From: GCA-2862585 sp965661345
GTDB taxonomy: Bacteria > Bacteroidota > Bacteroidia > Flavobacteriales > UBA7312
Assembly: GCA_965661345.1 (NCBI GenBank)
Contig: CBFIDK010000023.1
Coordinates: 1 to 13,369 of the forward strand
Length of the DNA stretch: 13,369 bases
Direction of reading: 5' to 3'
Below the pieces are notes generated by a model. That model had not been told where the DNA came from. It saw only the letters and a list, made by a program, of their open reading frames with translations, and did not search any database. Made by a program: the position numbers and the translations under genes. Positions 1 through 9,600 of this stretch are shown here, one piece after another (position 1 is the first letter of the stretch; the number at the start of each line of letters is the position of its first letter).

Positions 1-1877
1 CAATTCGTTGCGCCTACAATTCTGTATCGCAACATGTAGTGCGATGGTGCAGCATCTGTAGATGCCCAATTGAACGTTACTCTGTTATGGATAACATTGT
101 CAACATATAAGCCTGAAGGGATAACGTCACAAGCTATTTGAGGGTATTGACAGCTGCCATCATCGGTTGTCGCTTCAGCATTATAGTTACTGGCAGAAGA
201 ATCAGTACACCCACTAATAATTTGATAGCAAGTTTCACAACTTCCAAAACAAACGGTAGGAAGGTTTAAAGTGTCGCCACACAGAAGGTTAAATCCATAA
301 TTTCCATAAGTATCAAAAGGATAAAAATCACACGATGAGCCTAAAGGAACACTTCCACTTTGGCCCCATCCTGACCAATTATCCACAGAGCCAGTCATGG
401 CAAAAAGATATTGAACTTCTCCTTCAGGAAATTGTGCAGAGCCTTCCCAAATATTATCTTGATTATTGTCTTGAAGTGTAATGCCCCATCCTGACCAATT
501 GTTCCATGAGCCATTTACCACAACATTACTGTATCCGTCTGGCAAAGGACCATCAGTATCAACTCTGAAAGTTACAATAGGTAAAGGACAGTCGTAGAAA
601 CAGCTGCCGTCATCATTAGTTGCATTTTGGTTGTAATTTGTGGCAGCAGGATCTGTACACCCAGATAAACATTCTGAACATTGACCGTAAACATCATTAA
701 CAGTTATATCCACCCCATTAAGTAGAAGTTTTCTATTTGCATAGGTAGCATAATCGGTAACTTCCACGCATGAACCGTTTTCGTTTTGAACATCGTCTAC
801 CAAATTTTCTTGGCCGGCCCAATTGTCAATGCAGTATTTATATTCTAGTTGTCCGTCATTATTTTCGAAAGAATAACTTCCACTCCAAATGCCATCACCA
901 TCAGGGTCGGAAAGAGGGTTACATTCACAACACCATCCGTTAAATGGTCCTGTTATATATACTGTTTCAGGGTTTTCTTCCGAACAGTTCATATTGACAT
1001 TAAAGGTGATGAGTTCTACACAGCTTCCATCGTCAAAGCTAGCATCAGGGTTGTAATTTGATGCATTTGGATTTGTACAGCCAAGTACGTCGCTTGTTTG
1101 ATAGACTCTAACATAGTCGACTTCTAAATTTGCTGGAAAAACAGTGTTTTCATTCGGGCCATTAATATCAACAGCTAGATTTAGTATGATATACCAATCG
1201 TCAGAATTGAAAGGCCACACAAAGTCGTTCGGAATGGAGTTTGGCGTAATGAAGTGTTGAAGTTCATTATCTAAATACCAACCTATATAATTTTCATGCC
1301 AAATAATAGAATAGACATGAAAGCTATCTGCAAAAGACCCTTCTATTGTTGTGTTCCAACTTTGGTAATTACTACTTCCCGAGCAACCATTTCCAACATG
1401 AGCCGCTCCAGTAGTGGTATTTGTTGGTCCGTCGTTCCCCCACTGTTCCATGATGTCTATTTCCCCATTTTCTGGCCAACATCCTCCTTGAGGAAGAAGC
1501 CAAAAGGCTGGCCAAAAGCCTTCACCGTTCATCGTTTTTATTCGCGCTTCAACTTTACCGTATCTAAAGGTAAACTTATCGCGGGTAACGATTCTTGAGG
1601 ATGAATAATAATGAGGAACGTTCCATTGCCCTAAAATTCCATCAGGCTCTTCTTGTGCCTGTATAGTTAGCAATCCGTCATTGACCGTGGAGTTTTCGGC
1701 TTGGTAGTATTGCAGCTCGCCGTTTCCCCAGCCCCAATTGCCTGTGCCTATTTCGTGTGTCCAATAGGTTTCGTCAAGACTATTTCCATTAAATTCATCA
1801 GACCAAATTAAATTCCAGTCCTGCCCGTACAAAAGGCTAGAAAGTGAACATATTAATGCTGTTAGAAATAATCTCAT
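1..1877 (-). CDS. GH16 endo-beta-1,3-glucanase (laminarinase-type) with modular tail, 3' end outside window
   Basis: Open frame from an ATG at 1877 to the window edge with no stop, giving at least 625 residues. Residues 1-18 form a signal peptide ending LLYG before Gln19. The GH16 domain covers about 20-261. It shows GWGNGELQYY (49-58), WPAFWLLP (122-129) and the catalytic EIDIME motif, with predicted nucleophile Glu139, Asp141 and acid/base Glu144; it closes with VDYVRVYQ. The extra Met in the active-site motif is typical of laminarinase-like GH16 enzymes. The tail contains a GCTD linker (266-286), module A (about 287-400), a second linker (406-426), a Trp-rich module B (about 427-555), a third linker (556-576), and the start of an apparent fibronectin type III domain. 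Modules A and B match modules of the divergent gene at 9954. The enzyme is probably secreted, and a T9SS C-terminal signal would be expected beyond the edge. It starts 10 nt after the GH3 stop, as the last visible operon gene. The GH16 call is firm; laminarin as substrate is inferred. Confidence 0.93.
   Translation of the reverse strand, partial: MRLFLTALICSLSSLLYGQDWNLIWSDEFNGNSLDETYWTHEIGTGNWGWGNGELQYYQAENSTVNDGLLTIQAQEEPDGILGQWNVPHYYSSSRIVTRDKFTFRYGKVEARIKTMNGEGFWPAFWLLPQGGCWPENGEIDIMEQWGNDGPTNTTTGAAHVGNGCSGSSNYQSWNTTIEGSFADSFHVYSIIWHENYIGWYLDNELQHFITPNSIPNDFVWPFNSDDWYIILNLAVDINGPNENTVFPANLEVDYVRVYQTSDVLGCTNPNASNYNPDASFDDGSCVELITFNVNMNCSEENPETVYITGPFNGWCCECNPLSDPDGDGIWSGSYSFENNDGQLEYKYCIDNWAGQENLVDDVQNENGSCVEVTDYATYANRKLLLNGVDITVNDVYGQCSECLSGCTDPAATNYNQNATNDDGSCFYDCPLPIVTFRVDTDGPLPDGYSNVVVNGSWNNWSGWGITLQDNNQDNIWEGSAQFPEGEVQYLFAMTGSVDNWSGWGQSGSVPLGSSCDFYPFDTYGNYGFNLLCGDTLNLPTVCFGSCETCYQIISGCTDSSASNYNAEATTDDGSCQYPQIACDVIPSGLYVDNVIHNRVTFNWASTDAAPSHYMLRYRIVGATN
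150..1082 (-). repeat. Three Cys-flanked GCTD...DDGSC linker repeats in the GH16 gene
   Basis: Three 21-residue copies lie at 1082-1020, 662-600 and 212-150 (residues 266-286, 406-426 and 556-576). Each begins GCT[DN], has NYN near the middle and ends DDGSC. They separate the GH16 domain, module A, module B and the Fn3-like domain. The two Cys residues at fixed ends suggest a disulfide-closed spacer, and the acidic residues could hold calcium; both are inferences. Similar linkers are common in secreted Bacteroidota proteins, but I know of no assigned function. Confidence 0.85.
213..1019 (-). other. Two non-catalytic modules (A and B) in the GH16 tail
   Basis: Module A (about residues 287-400) begins ITFNVNMNC, carries VYITGPFNGW, an acidic DPDGDGIW loop (324-331) and EYKY. 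It resembles the sixth module of the divergent protein, which shares VNMNC/VDMNC, EYKY, NLVDD/DLVDD and YANR. Module B (about 427-555) begins VTFRVD, contains VVNGSWNNWSGWG and a second WSGWG, and ends with CGDTLNLP followed by CFGSCETC. It resembles modules 5 and 7 of the divergent protein. The layout, a beta-strand, then an NG-Trp turn, then an acidic loop before IW, suggests an immunoglobulin-like fold similar to CBM20/CBM48-type starch-binding domains. That fold assignment is inference. The exposed Trp residues suggest glycan stacking. Confidence 0.7.
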
Positions 1878-1887
1878 CCTTATTGTA

Positions 1888-3720
1888 TTAATAGCTTAAG
1901 CCGTAGCCTATTTTATATAAAGGGTTATAGTCATCATCGTCAAAATTCACAGGTACATTATCCATGTCTTTTGGCCATGAAAACGATAGTTTTCCACTTG
2001 GTGAAACATCACCAAATAAAACGTCAGACACTCCGTCTCCTTCTGTTCCAGGCAACCAAGCTACCATAAAGGCGTTTGCCGCTTCAATTTCTTCTGTTAC
2101 AATTAATGGACGACCAGTAATTAATACAATTGTATATGGAATATTCAGCGCTTGCACATTAGCAATGGTTTGCTTGTCCACATCAGAAAGGTATAAGGTC
2201 TCGGAATCGCCTTCCATTTCAGTGTATGGGTCTTCACCGATTACAACGATAGCCGCATCAAAGGATTCTTCTGTTGTACCATCTGCGCTTAATGTAGCCT
2301 TCGCTTGTTCTGAAATTCCTTCCCAAATGGTGGTTCCTTCAGTAATATCGCCTAATCCGCCTTGCCATTCAATTGTCCATCCGCCACATTGTTTTCCTAT
2401 GTCGTCTGCTCCAGAACCACAAACCAAGTAATTTTTGTCTTTATCTAATGGCAGCATATTATCATTCTTCAAAAGAACTTGTGATTTTTGAACAGCTTCT
2501 CTAGCTATTGCTCTATGCTCTTCACTTCCTACTTTATCTAATAAAGAGTTGTCGGCCATTGGATTGTCCATTAAGCCTGTTCTGTATTTTATTCTTAGTA
2601 TTCTACGAACAGCATCGTCAATCCTTTCAATAGGAATGAGTCCTTCATCGTACGATTCTTTGAAGAGTTTTAGGAAAGTCATATAATGCTCACCCCCCCA
2701 GATTGTATCACCAGGAACCATAACCATATCAATACCAGCATTAATAGAAATAATAATATCTGATTTGAAGTCTCCAGGTATTTCGTCAATACCTCTCCAG
2801 TCAGAAATCACAAAACCATCAAAGCCTAGTTCTTCTTTTAATAAGTCATTAAATAGGTAGCCATTAGCATGGCATTTTAAACCATTAATACTGTTGAATG
2901 AGGCCATAACTGTTCCTACACCGGCTTCAATAGCATCGATGTAAGGAGGAAGGTATTTAGCACGAATAACTGAGTCAGATAATAAAGCATTTCCTCTATC
3001 AATTTTATCGGCTTGATTATCCATTCCAGTGCCCCATTCCGTAGCGCCATCAGCGATAAAGTGTTTGGCACATGCTAAAACTGAAATGTTAGAGCTGCCC
3101 AATTTTTTAGTTTGATAGCCTTCAATTGAAGCAACGCCTAAATTACTCACGATACTGCCGTCTTCAGAAAAACCTTCATAATGTCTGCCCCATCTTTCGT
3201 CTTGCGGAATGGCGATGCATGGGCTAAAATCCCAATTAATACCTGTTGCAGCAACTTCAATTGCTGTTGCCTCAGCAACTCTTCTCGTTAATTCATAATC
3301 GTTAGCGCATCCTAAATTCACATTGTGAGGAAAGATAGTTGCACCATATACATTATTGTGCCCGTGCACGGCATCAATGCCGTAAATCAATGGAATCCCT
3401 AAACGAGAGTTTAACGCTTCAGCCTGATATTCGTTGTACATGTTTAGCCATGCAGAAACTTCGTTGGTATCAGGGGTAGATCCGCCACCACTTAATAGCG
3501 ATCCGATACCATAGGTTGAAATATCAGAAATATCCACCAAGAAGTTTTGGTCAATTTGTGTCATTTGACCGATTTTTTCTTCAATGGTCATTAAAGCCAA
3601 TATTGAATCGACTTTGCTTTCTATTTGTGCATTTTCTTCAACTCCAGTATCATGATTTCCATTTATAGAACATGAGCTAAATGCAATTAATAATCCTACT
3701 ATAAAACTATATCTAATCAT
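1888..3720 (-). CDS. GH3 exo-beta-glucosidase/exo-1,3-1,4-glucanase, predicted lipoprotein
   Basis: A 610-aa protein that removes glucose from the non-reducing ends of beta-glucan oligosaccharides. The N-terminus MIRYSFIVGLLIAFSSC looks like a lipoprotein signal with Cys17 as the lipidated residue, so it is probably anchored in a membrane facing the periplasm or surface. The TIM-barrel domain (about 35-380) has GIDAVHG (Asp116), ERWGRHYEGFSED (175-187), the substrate-binding pair Lys219-His220, and GFVISDW with predicted nucleophile Asp307. The second alpha/beta domain has GEDPYTEMEGD (495-505), the segment that supplies the acid/base Glu in barley ExoI-type enzymes, here probably Glu501. The protein ends at GYGLSY, so it lacks the C-terminal Fn3-like domain of longer GH3 enzymes. 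Its ATG shares one base with the transporter stop (TAATG), which implies translational coupling. The family is certain; preference for beta-1,3 linkages is inferred from the neighbouring GH16. Confidence 0.95.
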   Translation of the reverse strand: MIRYSFIVGLLIAFSSCSINGNHDTGVEENAQIESKVDSILALMTIEEKIGQMTQIDQNFLVDISDISTYGIGSLLSGGGSTPDTNEVSAWLNMYNEYQAEALNSRLGIPLIYGIDAVHGHNNVYGATIFPHNVNLGCANDYELTRRVAEATAIEVAATGINWDFSPCIAIPQDERWGRHYEGFSEDGSIVSNLGVASIEGYQTKKLGSSNISVLACAKHFIADGATEWGTGMDNQADKIDRGNALLSDSVIRAKYLPPYIDAIEAGVGTVMASFNSINGLKCHANGYLFNDLLKEELGFDGFVISDWRGIDEIPGDFKSDIIISINAGIDMVMVPGDTIWGGEHYMTFLKLFKESYDEGLIPIERIDDAVRRILRIKYRTGLMDNPMADNSLLDKVGSEEHRAIAREAVQKSQVLLKNDNMLPLDKDKNYLVCGSGADDIGKQCGGWTIEWQGGLGDITEGTTIWEGISEQAKATLSADGTTEESFDAAIVVIGEDPYTEMEGDSETLYLSDVDKQTIANVQALNIPYTIVLITGRPLIVTEEIEAANAFMVAWLPGTEGDGVSDVLFGDVSPSGKLSFSWPKDMDNVPVNFDDDDYNPLYKIGYGLSY

Positions 3721-5360
3721 TATTTTAAATTTAAAATTTTACCAACTTTTTGTGCGAAAAATGTGAGGTATATAAAACATACTACTGCAATCCAATATGA
3801 GCTATGTATTCCAATAATATCCGCTAATTTACCTTGCAATGGAGGAATTATCGCTCCACCTAATATCATCATTACTAAGAATGAAGAGCCTTGTGAGGTA
3901 TATTTTCCAAGACCATGAATACTAAGCGCGAAAATAGATGGCCACATAATAGAGCAAAACAATCCGCCACTTAAAAATGCGAATAAGGCTAATTCTCCAG
4001 AGCTAAATAATCCTACAAGAACAGATGCAATACCTAATATTCCAAAAATCTTTAGTGTTAATGCTGGCTTTTCTTTTCCTAGGAAAAAGCCGCCAATCTG
4101 AATGGCTACACAAATAGCAAACCAGTACAAAATGGAGATGTCAAAGCCAGAAATTGAATTGACAAATAGAATAACTCCAAAAGCGACATATGGCACTAGA
4201 ATGTAAAGCCAAGTTTTTAGTTTCCCAACAGGGTTAAATACTGCAATAGCACCTGCCCAACGCCCAATCATTAGACCTCCCCAATACATAGAAATTAAGG
4301 GCGCAATTTCTGAATCACTCATTGAAGGTAAGCCTATTGGGTTTAATCCGTTACCAAGGTTTACTTTTAATAATTCTCCCAAATTAGATTGAATGGTTAC
4401 TTCTACTCCAACATAGGTAAATATTGCTAACATACCCAAAACCAATTGCGGATATTGCATAGCTCCCCAGTTGTTTTTATCCTTGATAGCAAGTTTGTTA
4501 GAAACCAGTAAAGTACCTACTACGGCGACTAAACTAAGAATCGTTAAATTAAGAATAACCTCATCGTTTGGTTCACCTCTATATTGATCGAAAATAAAGT
4601 AAAAGCAAACCACAAGAAGAGCAGTCATTACCAGTAAAGCGGTCATAGCTTTTGGTGCTTTTAAAAACTCAGAATCGTCTTTTCCTTGAGGTAACTTTTT
4701 AGAAAAGTAAAATAAAGCCGCTGCAGCTAGAAACAATCCGCCCACTGCCAAATAAAGCATTTGAACAGTAGAAAGAGAGATGCTTCCGTTGGCAATCATA
4801 TCGTTTAGTTCGGCACCTGATTTTGGTGTCGAGCCAAACAAAATTAGAGCAACAACAATAGGGCCAATAGTTGTCCCTAAAGAGTTTACACCACCCGCTA
4901 AATTTAGTCTGTGCGCCCCTTTTTCGGGCTCTCCTAAGGAAATAGCAAAAGGATTTGCTGCCGATTGTTGCAATGAAAAACCAAGGCCAACAATGAATAA
5001 AGCTCCAAGGACGTAATAAAACACTTGAGAATCCCCAGGTTCAGCACCTTGCATTGCAGGATACATTACCAAAGCCCCTAAGCAACTGAGTAATAAACCG
5101 TAAATGATACTGTTTTTGTACCCCCATTTGTTCATAATGTCTTTGCCAGATGAATTGGAAAGAATGAACATGATAATAGCCCCAAAGTAATATGCTCCGT
5201 AAAAGGCAAAATCAACTAATTGAGATTGAAATTGATCAATCTGAAAATAGGTTTTACAAAAAGGAATAAAAACTCCGTTAGATGCAGCAATAAATCCCCA
5301 AAAGAAAAATACCGTTACAAGAGTTGAAAGCGCTTGGCTATAGTTTTTGTTTTCCGACAT
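3720..5360 (-). CDS. FucP/GluP-type sugar MFS transporter, enlarged
   Basis: A 546-aa polytopic inner-membrane protein that probably imports glucose or a short oligosaccharide by proton or cation symport. FucP/GluP hallmarks are visible: FFFWGFIAASNGVFIP at the first helix, QQSAANPF (131-138), FTYVGVE with Glu320, MYWGGLMIGR (358-367), and SIMWPSIFALSIHGLGKYTSQGS followed by GGAIIPPLQG near the C-terminus. It is about 100 residues longer than E. coli FucP. By eye it has extra hydrophobic segments between canonical helices 6 and 7 (about 237-287) and after helix 9 (about 407-453), giving 14-16 segments rather than 12. It starts 2 nt after the upstream stop and overlaps the GH3 start by one base, so it is co-expressed with the hydrolases. 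Substrate is inferred from context; galactose, fucose or N-acetylglucosamine transport cannot be excluded by family alone. Confidence 0.92.
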   Translation of the reverse strand: MSENKNYSQALSTLVTVFFFWGFIAASNGVFIPFCKTYFQIDQFQSQLVDFAFYGAYYFGAIIMFILSNSSGKDIMNKWGYKNSIIYGLLLSCLGALVMYPAMQGAEPGDSQVFYYVLGALFIVGLGFSLQQSAANPFAISLGEPEKGAHRLNLAGGVNSLGTTIGPIVVALILFGSTPKSGAELNDMIANGSISLSTVQMLYLAVGGLFLAAAALFYFSKKLPQGKDDSEFLKAPKAMTALLVMTALLVVCFYFIFDQYRGEPNDEVILNLTILSLVAVVGTLLVSNKLAIKDKNNWGAMQYPQLVLGMLAIFTYVGVEVTIQSNLGELLKVNLGNGLNPIGLPSMSDSEIAPLISMYWGGLMIGRWAGAIAVFNPVGKLKTWLYILVPYVAFGVILFVNSISGFDISILYWFAICVAIQIGGFFLGKEKPALTLKIFGILGIASVLVGLFSSGELALFAFLSGGLFCSIMWPSIFALSIHGLGKYTSQGSSFLVMMILGGAIIPPLQGKLADIIGIHSSYWIAVVCFIYLTFFAQKVGKILNLK

Positions 5361-5362
5361 GA

Positions 5363-6676
5363 TTATTTGTTTAAGTGTTTAATAGTAGTATTTAGACCAT
5401 TATTGTCTGTAATGTTTACAAGCAACATGCCTTTAGGCAGTAGTTCAAAACTACTGTTTCGACAACTTTCATTGAGGATTAATCTTCCTGACAAATCATA
5501 CACCTTAATGTGTTTAGTTGTGGTCATTTCCGAAAAGTAAATAAAATTATCTACAATTGTGATGTTATCATTTGTTATGTTTTCTTCAACCGAACTGGTT
5601 TGAGCTAGGGCAATATCGTCATAGTAAAAGGTATAGCCTGCTTCCAATTCGCCAGGGGCAAATATTAATAAGGCTTGTGTAAACTCAGCGCTATTACTTA
5701 CATCGGAAAAGTCAAATATTAGTTCTGACCAGGTATTGTTTCCACTTGTTTCCACTTCAGCGGTATAACTGTTGTTGCCGTCTTGTAATGTTAATTGAAC
5801 ATTTTTCAAGAAAGTAGATTTAACCTTCATGCTCAATGAATTGTAGTTGCCCAAAGTTAAGGGAGGGTCAAAAGAGAAAATATTGATAACGTTTCCGTTT
5901 TCATCTCCTGAGCCATAGCTTTCATAAAAACCACATTTTTCAGAAGTGTTAATACCGCTTTGTTCTGGATTTGTAACATAATCTATGCCGCCATGAGTAA
6001 AGCTGTACTCCAACGCTCTATGGCATTCAAAATCTTCAATTACTTCATTAGCGCCAACATCCATACATCCAAAATCAGGGCCGTAAAGGTTGTCAAAATA
6101 CACAGTCACATCATTTCCAATCATATCATTGTTTACAAGAACAACCATTTGGTCTATATCGGCCTCGTTAATGTTTAAGTCCGGAAAATCCAAAAAGTCA
6201 AACACTATAGTATGCCATGCATTAGCAACTGTTGAGGTTGCTGAAAATCGGCTATGAACACCGTCTAAACTATCAGGGTCTATCAAAGCGATTTCTCTAT
6301 TTTCAAAACTTAGTAGAAAGGTTGTGTTTTCTTCAGGTGTCCAAACATCTAGTGTGAAAAAGTTACTGCCATCCGTAAAGTCATTCAGATTAGTGAATCC
6401 GCCATCTGGTATCGTAACGAAGTAATCAAAACTTTCAACGGCATTTCTTTGGTATGAGCCACACCTTTCACTTTGGTTTGCACCGGTCATGTCAGGGTTA
6501 GCAACGCCCCAATACATGCCGCCGATTAGGGCCGGTCCTTCATTAGGATTGTCAGAAATAAACTCACCACTTTTTTCTACGTAGTTCAAATGCCTTTCGT
6601 CTTCAAAGTTCTCTATCAGTACTTGTCCGAAAACTAGCGATGGGCTTAATAGTATTAAAAATAAAAACTTCTTCAT
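5363..6676 (-). CDS. T9SS-secreted protein with two tandem carbohydrate-binding-like domains
   Basis: A 437-aa protein with signal peptide MKKFLFLILLSPSLVFG before Gln18. It has two homologous beta-sandwich domains, about 18-199 and 210-357. Each begins with an IE(N/D)FE strand, contains an NP-x(2-3)-G-x-N-x-SE-(R/K)-CG-x-Y motif (60-75 and 236-251), and ends with an aromatic-DD/DN strand (VYFDNLYG and FYYDDIAL). This layout is common in Bacteroidota glycan-binding modules, but I cannot name a specific CBM family. The C-terminus (about 363-437), with KVYDLSGRLI and ending in a basic strand, looks like a type A T9SS sorting domain, so the protein is probably exported and anchored or released at the surface. 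No catalytic motif was recognised. It lies 3 nt after the lectin gene and 2 nt before the transporter gene. The likely role is glucan capture at the surface, analogous to SusE/F-type binding proteins; this is inference. Confidence 0.82.
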   Translation of the reverse strand: MKKFLFLILLSPSLVFGQVLIENFEDERHLNYVEKSGEFISDNPNEGPALIGGMYWGVANPDMTGANQSERCGSYQRNAVESFDYFVTIPDGGFTNLNDFTDGSNFFTLDVWTPEENTTFLLSFENREIALIDPDSLDGVHSRFSATSTVANAWHTIVFDFLDFPDLNINEADIDQMVVLVNNDMIGNDVTVYFDNLYGPDFGCMDVGANEVIEDFECHRALEYSFTHGGIDYVTNPEQSGINTSEKCGFYESYGSGDENGNVINIFSFDPPLTLGNYNSLSMKVKSTFLKNVQLTLQDGNNSYTAEVETSGNNTWSELIFDFSDVSNSAEFTQALLIFAPGELEAGYTFYYDDIALAQTSSVEENITNDNITIVDNFIYFSEMTTTKHIKVYDLSGRLILNESCRNSSFELLPKGMLLVNITDNNGLNTTIKHLNK

Positions 6677-6679
6677 TGA

Positions 6680-9600
6680 TTATCGAATTAGGTTAAATGA
6701 TTTATTTTTCTTGTATACTCTTCCGAATACATCAGTTGCAAAAAGAGTTACAATATATGTGTCTTCTTGAATATCTCTGCCTTTATATGTTCCGTCCCAG
6801 CCTTGTGTTTTATCGGTTGTGTTAAATAGTTTGGATCCAAAACTATTATAAATATTTATTTCAAACTCTACTTCGTTAAGAATTGAGACTAGAAAGATAT
6901 CATTTTTAAAGTCACCATTTGGAGAAAAAGAGTTGGGAATGTATAAAACAAGGTTATCTATCGCTCGAATTCGTTTGGAAGATGTATCTGTACAGCCAAA
7001 GTCATTTGCTACTTCTAATAAAATGGTGTACGAATCTTCATAAGAGAATATGGGCGAAGGGCTTTCTAAAATTGAAAAGGTTTGGTTGCCAAAATTCCAG
7101 TTCCATGATGTTTCGTTTTGGGAATTATTTTGAACATTTATTGGAGTGTTCAATTTCAAAATACTGTCCACTTCGAAATCGGCTGTTGGTTGAGGTAGGA
7201 GATCAACCATAAACGAATCCACAATAATACAATTGGCATCGTCTGATACTTCTACAAAATGTTGACCAGCCGCCAAAGCGTTAGGGTCTTTGCCAAACCA
7301 ATTGGTATCGTATGGAGGTACTCCACCACTAATATTTACACTTGCAGAGCCAGTGTTTTGTATAAGGCAAGATGGTAAGGCATTTACAGAAAATTGTAAT
7401 AAAGCATCTGGTTCAAACACATTAAATGTATTTGTCTTTTCACAACCGTTATCGTCTTCTAAGAGTATGCTATATTCTCCCTCGTATAAGTCAGAAATAT
7501 TAAGATCTGAAGAAATAAACCCATCAGGCCCCGTCCATGAAAAGTTGTCGTAAGGAGGTGTTCCGCCTATTACATTTAAGTCAATGGAACCACTATTATC
7601 GCCCTTACATTTTACAAATTCGATATCTGCAGCGTTGATGTTAATGTCGTTTGGCTCAAAAATGTTGTAAGTCTCCTGCTTAATGCAGTTGTTAAAGTCA
7701 GTTACACTAACTGTGTATGTGCCAGCAAAGAGAGAATAAATATTAGACTGCGTACTTGAAAAGCCATTAGGCCCCGTCCAGTTGTATCCAATATACGGCA
7801 AGGTTCCTCCAGAAATTATAAGTTGAATTTTACCTTCATCACCGCCAAAACATTCAGCGTTATCAATATCTAAAGTGGTAATAGAAATATCAGTCGGAGA
7901 GCCAATTGTGAACGGTAAAGTGGGAGATACACAGCCCAAGTCATCTTGTGCAAAAACGGTATAATTGCCAGCGGTAAGGGTGTTTGTGAAATCTAAATTA
8001 CTGACTTGATTGTTCAGTGCGTCAAGAACAATAGCCATGGTGTTTCCAGTTCCTCCATTATGAGAAACCGTGAGTTCTCCATCTGCAGAATAGGTGCATT
8101 TCGCATCTAAGGTATCATCGATACTTAAGAATAATTCATCGCTCTCAGTAATATCAATAGGATAAATCTTATAACAATTTTCAAAATCGGAAAGGGTCAA
8201 AGTGTAGTTTCCTGCCTCTAAATTAGTTATGGTATTTGATGTAGATGTGAAACCGTTAGGTCCTGTCCATGAAAAATCAAATGGTGCGAGACCACCCGTA
8301 GGCGTAATAGATATTTCTCCAGTTGCAAATTGGTAACAATCAACATTTACCAATGAGGTCGTGTCCATGTCAACTGAATTAATTTGCTCTACCAAAATTT
8401 GATCACTTACCTCACAAAGGTTACCATCTGTTACATAATAGTCATAAAAGCCATCCGAGATATTAAATATGTCTTCTGAATTATAGATTATACCGTTTTG
8501 ATCTTCCCAATAGGTTGTAAAGCCTCCCACTCCGCCAGAGGGTGTAATTTCTATCGAACCCGTATTGACAGTATTACAAAGCACTCCTGTTATGTTGTCG
8601 ATAGCAACTAATATTTCGGCTTCTTCTGTAATGACCACATCAACAGTGTCTGCACAACTGTTGCTGTCAATAGCGATGACTTGGTATGAGTTAGCAAATA
8701 GATTATCGAATAGACTACTATTTTGTGTTGTGCCACCATTTATCGAGTAGCTTACTTGTCCCACTGCGTTTACGTAATTTACCTCAAGTTGTCCATTTGC
8801 TTCGCCAAAACATAAGTTGTCTATATGTTGGGATAAATCTTCTTCAAGCTCGGGGTTAAGAACAGTTACGTTGAATGTTTCGCTAAATGTACTGCCTGTA
8901 AAATCATTAGTTAAGGTTAAGCCATAAAAGGTGTTGCTTATAGCGATTACATCTAATATTCCGGTATTGCTTATAATATTGCCAAACTCATCTGTCCATT
9001 CAAAGGAGAAATTATTTATGCAGCTTAAATCTATTTCTAAACTTTCGCCATAACAGATGGTTGTATCGCTCAAAATAGTGTCGCGGTCAAAGTATTGAAC
9101 GCATATTCCCTGTTCATTGTTTGCGCCACCAGTAGAGGCAGTAAAGCCCCAATACACTAAATTGTTGCCACTAAAAATGGTGTTCGTAATGTCAATATTT
9201 TGGTTAATAATTGTAAAGCATCCTTCAACATCATTACAATAGATTACCTCTAAATTTTGTGCTGTAGCGTCCCAGTCTAGGGTTACTTGATGAGAACTGT
9301 AAGTGGCACAGTCTTCAACATCAGTAAAAGCTGGAGAAAAAGAATTAGTAGATAAATCATCTGTAGATTCGTGGTTGCAAGAGCCGTTTGCCATAAGTCC
9401 AACATGGTCATAATAAGGAAAAAAGCCCCCGCCTGGATCGTTTGTTTCGGGAAAATCGATGGGATTATCTCTATATGTGTCAAATTGAACAGCCAAAGAT
9501 GGCGTCAAACCACTATACCCTAAGTTGCCGCCATTACCCGTTGGCAATAAAGTCGTGCCCACTTCTTGTAAAACAAATGCCATTCCATCACCACCGTCTG

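Noticed and set aside
150..1082. Regularly spaced repeats as a possible CRISPR array
   Set aside because: The repeats are in-frame coding repeats with protein-level conservation, are spaced by hundreds of bases and vary at DNA level.
1296..1598. Plus-strand open frame of 100 codons
   Set aside because: It lies wholly within the GH16 catalytic domain on the opposite strand; its product has no signal peptide or recognisable motif.
1964..2431. Plus-strand open frame of 155 codons
   Set aside because: It is antisense to the conserved C-terminal domain of the GH3 gene, and its translation is low-complexity with no family resemblance.
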